NCBI RefSeq assembly: GCF_000003605.2
Contig: NW_003116946.1
Span: 881,130-933,420, forward strand
DNA length: 52,291 nt
From: Saccoglossus kowalevskii
Lineage: Eukaryota > Hemichordata > Enteropneusta > Harrimaniidae
Reading direction: 5' to 3'
Shown here piece after piece: positions 45,001 through 52,291 of the stretch (position 1 is its first letter; each line of letters opens with the position of its first letter). The notes beneath the pieces are model-generated. The model saw nothing but the letters and a program-made list of their open reading frames with translations, did not search any database and was not told the DNA's origin. The translations under genes were made by a program, and so were the position numbers.

Positions 45001-45255
45001 ATGTGCCCAGAGAGACTGCATTACCAGACACGACGAGAAAACAATACCACAGAGAATGAGACTGCATTACCAGACACGACGAGAAAACAATACCACAGAG
45101 AATGAGACTGCATTACCAGACACGACGAGAAAACAATACCACAGAGAATGAGACTGCATTACCAGACACGACGAGAAAACAATACCACAGAGAATGAGAC
45201 TGCATTACCAGACACGACGAGAAAACAATACCACAGAGAATGAGACTGGGCACAT
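45001..45255. repeat. 46-bp tandem repeat bounded by a 10-bp inverted repeat
   Basis: Five units (the first 42 bp, four of 46 bp) of AGAGAATGAGACTGCATTAC... plus a partial sixth, nearly identical to each other. The array is bounded exactly by ATGTGCCCAG (45001-45010) and its reverse complement CTGGGCACAT (45246-45255). This resembles a small mobile element whose interior has been replaced by a minisatellite, though I cannot define a target duplication. Confidence 0.85.
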
Positions 45256-46269
45256 TTATATCAATGACGAAATAATTTAAAGATGTTATTGTTTATTTCA
45301 ATTCATTACTCATCTGTTTCACAATTTTGTATTTTTTTTCTACAGTTTCACGAAAGTTTTAAATTCAGTAAAAACACAAGTCAATTAGTTTAAAAACACT
45401 TATTTATGCGATTGTAATTCCATTTTACAGAAACTAGATATGTATATCTTTTTAAAATATTTTACAATATCTTATTAAAAAAATGCTTATATCTAGTAAT
45501 AAATATTCATTCGATTATGTGATTGTATTATTGTATAACACTTTATATAATGTAATCTATGCATTCTACAAATTTGCATTCAAAACCACTGACATTCAAG
45601 TGTTATCATCATGTGCACTTTTCATAAATATGCTGATTATACAACACTTAAGACAAGCTTATAAACACTTTATATGTTTGTTTTTTCCTAAAAACAGTAA
45701 AAATGTTTTTATTTATAATACAACTCATAATTATAATTATAATTATAAAACACTCAAAATTGATTCTAAGTTGGGGACAAAAATTTGTTTCAAAACACTT
45801 AGATGTACAGTGTATAAGCATTGATTACCATGTAAATCCAATACAAATTAATATAAGACTATCGAAATAGTCGTCAGCGTTATTTAACCCTTTCAGAAAT
45901 GTCCTGATGTATTTGATCATGTAGGCAAAATATTTGACTTATGCAAAACAAAGTGACGTGCATCCAAATTCTGATTTGGGAATGTCAAAAATGCTTGATT
46001 ATAATGAATTGGTAGCCGCCGTCCAATCAGATTACAAAACGAACTAAGTGTCAACGTCATCGATCGATGAACGTCATTGTCCCAGGGGTTCAGACATGCA
46101 GACGGGCGGACGGAGGTGAAATCATGGACTCTGCCCAAACTCTGATTAACAAAGATGCTAGTGATTTTGATGTGTGACACATATGTTCCGGTCAGTTAAT
46201 TTTTTATCTCCAACACTGACAACTTACACGTCTAGCATGTATAGCAAGACCACAATTAATGACGGATCG
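45256..46269. other. Gene-free stretch
   Basis: The frame at 45483-45824 is low-complexity AT-rich DNA with an (AATTAT)n tract (about 45726-45747). A perfect 14-bp palindrome TCATCGATCGATGA lies at 46057-46070, flanked by AACGTCAT repeats. No gene is called. Confidence 0.35.
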
Positions 46270-47383
46270 ATGAACTACATGGTCAATGGTTTACACAAAA
46301 CGTAAACCTTAGAGCAAAGGAATGAGGAATGGGGAATTTCATTTAATTCAATCTGAATTTGGATTACTCATCCTCATTAAGTCCCAATTTAACTAAATGA
46401 TCTTTAAACGCCCTTTATCATGACTTCTGTCTTGTTTATTAAAAATCGCTCTCAAGTTAACAAAAATAAAATATCCGTTCATTTTGTGAACGGTTCTCAT
46501 GTATACAGTTAATTGTTGTTCAATCAAGCACATTACTTACAGTGAGACGTAAGACAGTTTCAAGTTTTTTTTTGCGAAATGAAATACACAATGTGAAATT
46601 TTGCTGACATTCACAACTACTGACATCCAAATATCACTATGTCGCATGATCTTACTTGTCACGCGTTGGAAAATTATTTTAAAAAACACACAGGTTTGCC
46701 ATGGGTTTTTAGAGACCAACTATTAACCCGTTTGTCATTATCCGACTTCGTTATACATTGAAATAAACATCAGTTACTGTGTGTTCTTCATTATGATCAC
46801 TTTGGTGTTCTTTAATACGAACTTTTACCTCGTTCGGCTACGTCTATGTTCGCCCGTTGAATCGGAAAGACCACTGTACAATAATGAGAAGAAGTCCACG
46901 TAAATGACATCATCATACCGCATTTTTGGTGTGGTTTTCTAATACATATTCACTCATTATTAGTTTTGTAGGGGATTCGTACACATTGAACGAACATTTA
47001 TACTAATCATTGATATCGTGAACAGTATGTTGTTTAAAGTGGGTGAACTGAAGTCTGTGTAAAGGTCGTCACATATATAGGCACGTCCAAACCACTCTGA
47101 GATACACGTGCAAATTCAGCTTGATTGCAGACTGTGAAAAAAAACATGTGATTCAAAAGCGTTGTAGATGATTTAAATATTCTCTTGACTAATAGGGGGT
47201 TTCGGGTGAGAGTGGCAATAATAGTGTTAATAACTGTACAGTTTGTTCAGTCTTAAGCAAAGACACTCAATTTATGCTTTAGTGTTTTTGTTTTAAATCA
47301 ACAAAAATTAACAAGTCCAAGTAAATGATTTTTGTGTGTGTATGATAGATACCCCTCCCTCCCACAAGTCTAATGATCCATTT
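46270..47383 (+). repeat. Clade II upstream unit (pseudogene copy)
   Basis: Matches the 5' flank of gene 4 over about 1 kb, including CGCCCGTTGAATCG, AAATGACATCATCATACCG, GTCTGTGTAA-GGTCGTC and AGTCCAAGTAAATG. Confidence 0.75.
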
Positions 47384-47407
47384 ATTTGCATATCACATCC
47401 TATATTT
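47384..47407 (+). promoter_or_regulatory. Relic octamer-TATA promoter of the FABP pseudogene
   Basis: ATTTGCAT at 47384-47391, nine bases, TATATTT at 47401-47407. The spacing is intact although the gene behind it is dead. The leader is about 48 bases shorter than in its sisters. Confidence 0.65.
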
Positions 47408-47449
47408 GTTCATTCATTACAGCAGACATTTCACTCCTTATCCAGTAAC

Positions 47450-47548
47450 ATGGATATCGCTGGAAATGGGCCTCCGTGATAAAGTAGAATATGATATGAG
47501 GGACTTTGCAATCGCTGCTGGAGCACCAGAAGACCGATGTGATGTGTA
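47450..47548 (+). pseudogene. Truncated clade II FABP pseudogene (5' part)
   Basis: The ATG and first codons align with genes 4-6, but one A is lost in the GGAAAATGGG stretch. This shifts the frame into a TGA after nine codons. The text then continues recognisably (GAGGGACTTTGCAATCGCTG, GGAGCACCAGAAGAC) and stops near codon 28. The rest of the coding sequence is deleted. A 3'-UTR relic with GATTATTAAAAG resumes at about 47640-47745. A good splice-donor-like GTAAGT at the break is probably accidental. Confidence 0.85.
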
Positions 47549-47639
47549 AGTGATTACACCTTACACGTAATTCACTCTAGTGACGCTTTCCTGGTTAGTC
47601 CGCATCATGCGCATATTGACTGAAACACATTATACATAT

Positions 47640-47745
47640 TTGTCTGTCGCATTTGCTTTCTTTTTTTTATTTTATCACTGAGAATTAACTCTTAACTTTT
47701 ATGAAGATTATTAAAAGTCTTTCATAAATGTTACATACTTAGTAT
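47640..47745 (+). pseudogene. 3'-UTR relic of the truncated FABP pseudogene
   Basis: Aligns with the 3' UTR of gene 5, including ATTAAA at 47710-47715 and the TTTCATAAA-GTTAC tail. It proves that the middle of the gene was lost by internal deletion. Confidence 0.65.
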
Positions 47746-48038
47746 GCATTTTGTCTGGTTCGTGTATTTCTTTCTGTGTAACATTCGGTACTAGTAGTAT
47801 TTAGTTACATATATTCGCAAAACCACACTTTTAAAATACACTGTGAATCTTAAAAATAAACTGTTTGAATAAAAAAACGCATATTATATTCTAAAGCTGT
47901 ACTTTCAAACGAAACAGGAGTGTTTTTGTACAAGTAATTGTTGGAGTAATTGAAACACCTTTCGGGAAAAAATAGTGTTTTACGGAGGCATACATTTGTC
48001 ATGACGTGCACCATTAGGACACTTTAGATTAATGGAAC

Positions 48039-49197
48039 TGTGATAAATTTGTTTGAACGTATCTGTTGATCGACTTATTTAGCTGATTACTGGCGAATGG
48101 CTGTGCTATATCTGTCATCATTTAGGCTCATGCGAGGTTCTGGACGGAACTCGACTCAGTGATTTGGAACTAATTACGATATAACCGTCGCTATCCGGAC
48201 TACTATTTCTGACAGTTAGTATTCGCAGTTACTAATATAGTGAACGATTAATCAAAAGATATGACGTGTTCAGTACTTAGTGTGATTGGCTTTATGATTG
48301 AAGGTTACGCCCTAGAGTCTTTTTACTGCTTTGTAATTGGTTAAGGTTTTGAAAAAAATTGTTTTAGTTGGTCTTGGCGAGAAATCAGGAGAGACGCAGT
48401 CCTGGGCCAGTCTTGAGACGCAATCTAGAGAGAGTCTTGGGTCAGCCTTGGGATAGTCTTGGGGACTTTTCCCCAGGGCGCTGTGTCTTATAGGTTGCTC
48501 GACTGACCGACTAAAGACGAGAGTTGAAACGTATGTTGTTGTGTGCGTCTATTTGACTGTAAAAGTTTTAAGGTAGAAGCCTAGTCATAATTTCTGACAA
48601 AATTGGTCACAAATCGCATAACAATGTTCATTAGTTTATTATGTACAATCATGAAGCTAATGTTCTATGGTACAACTAAATAGCATTATTTTGTGTGTTA
48701 CAGTTAAGCTTTTTGAGAAACGTGTCCTAATATTTCTTGAAAATTGCTATTTTTAGAACAATTCCATAGAATACAATGTTAAAGAAAAATTGCATTTTTG
48801 ACACTTTTTAAAACCCAGATTTTTTAAATAATTCAGAACAACAAAATGCACTCCATCATTAAAAATATATGATTTTTTTCAGCCTATGTCACCAGGCTAG
48901 ATTTTGAGATATTGCATAATATCTCTGCCATAGGAACCTGTGGTAAAAGTGTTATAATAGTGTCAAAATGGCGACTTTCCACTAAAATACAACCATCAAT
49001 TTCTCGAAAAAAAGGCTGGTGACCCCCAACTTTTTTAAGGTCAATATCCTTATATTGCCGTGGAGTACAATTTATTGCAAAATGAATAAATTCTGGGTTT
49101 TTTAATTTATGAGGGAACGCGATAGAGAGACAAGACGAGATTCCCCCCCCCCCGGCACGTGTGGAGAACCCCGAGGCTGAAGAATTTCCCCCTCATA
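48039..49197 (+). mobile_element. Solo-LTR-like element, copy 4, with internal insertion
   Basis: Same family as 27977-28630. It is flanked by the 4-bp repeat GAAC (48035-48038 and 49198-49201). LTR sequence is interrupted between about 48568 and 49107 by roughly 540 bp of unrelated AT-rich DNA, which replaces about 40 bp of the LTR. The usual AATAAA is lost in this copy. Confidence 0.72.
48568..49107. mobile_element. Unidentified insert within LTR copy 4
   Basis: Begins near AAGGTAGAAGCC and ends near TTTAATTTATGAGGG. It contains TGGTGACCCCCAAC and has no coding frame of note. No clear terminal repeats or target duplication, so an insertion-deletion or gene-conversion patch is possible. Confidence 0.4.
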
Positions 49198-49201
49198 GAA
49201 C

Positions 49202-50326
49202 CTACTTTAGCCGGAAGTACGACCACAATAGTATGAAGCGAAATTAGACCGTGACTATATTCTGGGAGTCGTGAAGCGATGTTCCAACCCAAAATTCCAA
49301 AGACTATAAATGTTTCACAAAGTGTTTAATACACATCTGTGTTACTGCAACATTTTTATTGAAATTCATTAATACTACTCAGCAAACATACTGTGCATAT
49401 AGTTTCATATATTCATATGTATTTTGCGCGTGTACATACCATGTACCTATCATAAGTTTTGTAATAGATGGAATTCAACACACATGATCTTATTATCAAT
49501 GGTGAAATTAGTAAACTGGATGATAATTTAATTTTCCTATAGCTATTATTTATTCATCGGAGCGTCTATATTGAATGCAATCTAATATGGTGATTACCAC
49601 ACACCAGTGCGAGGTTGAGTATATTCTAAATGAAAGCCTCTCTAAAATAATACATAGCTACTTCGCTAATTATTTCGAAATGCCCCAAATACAGAACATT
49701 ATGAAACCTCTAATATTGAACAACAATATATGTTGATACTTTATTTGTGAAAAACTTTTCGTAAACAGCGGTGTTCACGACACTAATACATACTGGATGT
49801 TGTTTAACTGGTAACATGTGCAGTAGTTTTTCATCGATTGTATGATAGTAAGAGAATCATGTACAATGGTAGCATACTCGTTAAAGAAACAACAACAATA
49901 ATCAAAGGCCTTTTAGATTTTCTGAGAATGACGGGCACCGGAATAAACTTGAAGGTATGGTGTATTGTTACTTTCTTACACAATGCGCGTGATTGATAGA
50001 CGACTTTCATTCATTCTTTGTTTGTTTGTTTGCGGGTTAGTACGATGAATGATTTAACTCAAATTCACGTATTTACAGGATCAGAGAATTCCATACAGAC
50101 ATTGCTTGCCGACATCGACCGAAAACAGAATATGGCAGTTCCATTTGTGGTACTGGTATGTGAAATTAATATTTAATAATTATTTAATATATAACAATTC
50201 AAAATATTATTCTACATCACATATTTCTGATTTAAATATCACAGTGCTTGATCCCAAAACGCATCATTTTACGCATTTTGCCTATGAAAAAATTATAAAT
50301 GTATTTTGGTGTAGAATTTTTTTTTA
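49202..50326. other. Gene-free stretch
   Basis: AT-rich DNA with no recognisable gene, RNA or repeat. Confidence 0.4.
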
Positions 50327-51289
50327 TTTTTGTAATCATGTTACCAGTGGAACAATTTTTGTAATCATGTTACCAGTGGAACAATTTTTGTAATCATGTT
50401 ACCAGTGGAACAATTTTTGTAATCATGTTACCAGTGGAACAATTTTTGTAATCATGTTACCAGGGGAACAATTTTTGTAATCATGTTACCAGTGGAACAA
50501 TTTTTGTAATCATGTTACCAGTGGAACAATTTTTGTAATCATGTTACCAGTGGAACAATTTTTGTAATCATGTTACCAGTGGAACAATTTTGGTAATCAT
50601 GTTACCATGGGAACAATTTTTGTTATCATGTTACCAGTGGAACAATTTTTGTAATCATGTTACCAGTGGAACAATTTTGGTAATCATGTTACCAGGCGAA
50701 CAATTTTTGTAATCATGTTACCAGTGGAACAATTTTTGTAATCATGTTACCAGTGGAACAATTTTGGTAATCATGTTACCAGGCGAACAATTTTTGTAAT
50801 CATGTTACCAGTGGAACAATTTTGGTAATCATGTTACCAGTGGAACAATTTTTGTAATCATGTTACCAGTGGAACAATTTTGGTAATCATGTTACCAGGC
50901 GAACAATTTTTGTAATCATGTTACCAGTGGAACAATTTTTGTAATCATGTTACCAGTGGAACAATTTTTGTAATCATGTTACCAGTGGAACAATTTTGGT
51001 AATCATGTTACCAGGCGAACAATTTTTGTAATCATGTTACCAGTGGAACAATTTTTGTAATCATGTTACCAGTGGAACAATTTTGGTAATCATGTTACCA
51101 GGCGAACAATTTTTGTAATCATGTTACCAGTGGAACAATTTTTGTAATCATGTTACCAGTGGAACAATTTTTGTAATCATGTTACCAGTGGAACATTTTT
51201 TGTAATCATATTACCAGTGGAACAATTTTTGTAATCATGTTACCAGGGGAACAATTTTTGTAATCATGTTACCAAGGGAACAATTTTTG
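50327..51289. repeat. 29-bp minisatellite, about 33 units, with higher-order pattern
   Basis: Unit TTACCAGTGGAACAATTTTT followed by GTAATCATG. Variant units carry AGGCG instead of AGTGG, or TTTTGG instead of TTTTTG. All five GGCG units directly follow a TTTTGG unit, so units spread in blocks of two to four. Each unit holds a near-palindrome, T(G/T)GTAATCATGTTACCA. It has no spacers, so it is not a CRISPR array. Confidence 0.97.
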
Positions 51290-51829
51290 AAATTTGTTTC
51301 GGGTACAAGTACTTTTCAATATTGGGATTGTGTTTCGCATGGACGTTTTTTTTCTTCAAAACATTACTAGTGAAGACACTTTTCAAAATGTTGTTGTACA
51401 AAGTCTTTGATACAAGCACTTTTCCTTATTGGAATCGAGTTACTGTTGGAAATACTTGTAATATTAAGTGTTTTGACAATAAAGACTTCATTATAGCAGT
51501 TCTCCGGATAAGACGCTATTCAATGTCTCGTCGTGGCCATAATCAAATGCCAAAATATGTGTCTGGTGAATGCTATATTATATTTGTCGTCATTATAAAC
51601 ATTTAAAGACAAAAATGGCAAAAATACAAGTATGCTCAACGTTTATTGGAAATACCGATTTGACACCTTGGCGACCTTCTCGTCGACCTACTTACACGCA
51701 AGTTATAATTTGTGCAATCTCTCTGAATAAACGCTGGCCAATTTAAAGTAGTGAGAGGATGATTGAATCTTAAATGAATTGTGTCAGTATAATATTGGTT
51801 ATAATCCCAGTATAGTGAAGTATACGGCT
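51290..51829. other. Gene-free stretch
   Basis: The open frame 51322-51606 has no recognisable domain and its composition equals the surrounding DNA. Confidence 0.4.
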
Positions 51830-52260
51830 AACGTGTTGTTTTCTTGAAATCAATCCAATACCATCATTAAATTCGTTTCCCCTATTCCAATTATCAAAGT
51901 TTACTTAGATCGGGTTGTGTCCCACAATTGAAATGATTACGCCACTGATGACTGCCATTGTGAACGTCTCCATGTTGTCAATCGAGTCCCGACACCAATT
52001 ATAACGCACGGACTGTTGCTATGATTTGATGAGTGACCACCATGTCGAAATGGTTGTTGCATAATTTCGTCTGAGACATACAACCTGTTGAGTGTACGAG
52101 GGTACAATATAACCCCTGGATCAACATGTCACAGTATTCAAATATGGTTGCTTAAGAGACGACACCACTCCAACCAAAGCATTTCTCAAATGATGACCAT
52201 GTTGGATATTACACAGTGGATTTAAAATGGTATATGCGTTATTACGTTATTATAATACAG
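51830..52260 (+). repeat. Segmental duplication (downstream of the clade II pseudogene), copy b
   Basis: Collinear with 41600-42045. The LTR copy 4, the unique block and the 29-bp minisatellite separate it from the pseudogene, so they inserted or expanded after the duplication. Confidence 0.7.
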
Positions 52261-52291
52261 GTATGTAGGATGTACTAGGAACTAAGACTTG

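Noticed and set aside
46053-46077. AACGTCAT direct repeats around CGATCGATG as another micro-insertion
   Set aside because: The repeat and the palindrome overlap and the insert does not begin with CA, so it does not fit the pattern.
47540-47560. Splice-donor-like GTAAGT at the end of the pseudogene stub, suggesting an exon
   Set aside because: The frame is already broken upstream, no acceptor with FABP sequence follows, and the sister genes are intronless.
50327-51289. CRISPR-like regular 29-bp repeats
   Set aside because: There are no unique spacers; repeats are directly head to tail in a eukaryotic setting.

Overview
The window looks like nuclear DNA of a marine-type invertebrate bilaterian. 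It is AT-rich, mostly non-coding and full of decayed mobile elements and minisatellites. Genes have TATA boxes and AATAAA/ATTAAA poly(A) signals, and there is a 60-base assembly gap (26139-26198). Fatty-acid-binding-protein (FABP) genes are a bilaterian family. I cannot name the species from sequence alone.

Layout: 1-175 holds a dead LINE reverse-transcriptase fragment. 2988-3636 and 11975-12637 are solo-LTR-like insertions, with further copies at 27977-28630 and 48039-49197. 7260-9436 is a satellite of about 140 bp period. 13346-15316 (minus) is a single-exon gene for a 13-finger C2H2 zinc-finger protein. 15.3-24.2 kb is gene-poor and carries two minisatellites. 24.3-47.8 kb is the main locus: six apparently intact, intronless FABP-like genes plus at least two pseudogene fragments and one orphan 3' flank. 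49.2 kb to the end is gene-free, with a 33-unit, 29-bp minisatellite and a segmental duplicate of sequence lying downstream of the fifth FABP gene.

The FABP genes form two clades. Clade I (138 aa; 24516, 30031, 32261, all plus) shares the promoter ATAATGnnACGKTC-N10/11-TATAAAA. Clade II (132 aa; 38448 plus, 40566 plus, 44062 minus, and a pseudogene at 47450) shares ATTTGCAT-N9-TATATTA, an octamer-like site at fixed distance from TATA. Typical animal FABP genes have three introns, so a retroposed founder followed by tandem and inverted duplication with its promoter is the simplest reading. The array shows every stage of birth and death: near-identical inverted copies, frameshifted and truncated copies, and flanks that have lost their gene.

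The most unexpected signal is a set of tiny insertions of 13-31 bp. They begin CA and end TG, the longer ones are hairpins, and each is flanked by an exact 7-bp direct repeat (5279-5323, 9231-9272, 20160-20201, 21446-21472). Two of them are copies of the same 28-bp palindrome at unrelated sites, as if transposon ends with no body were moving or had been left behind.
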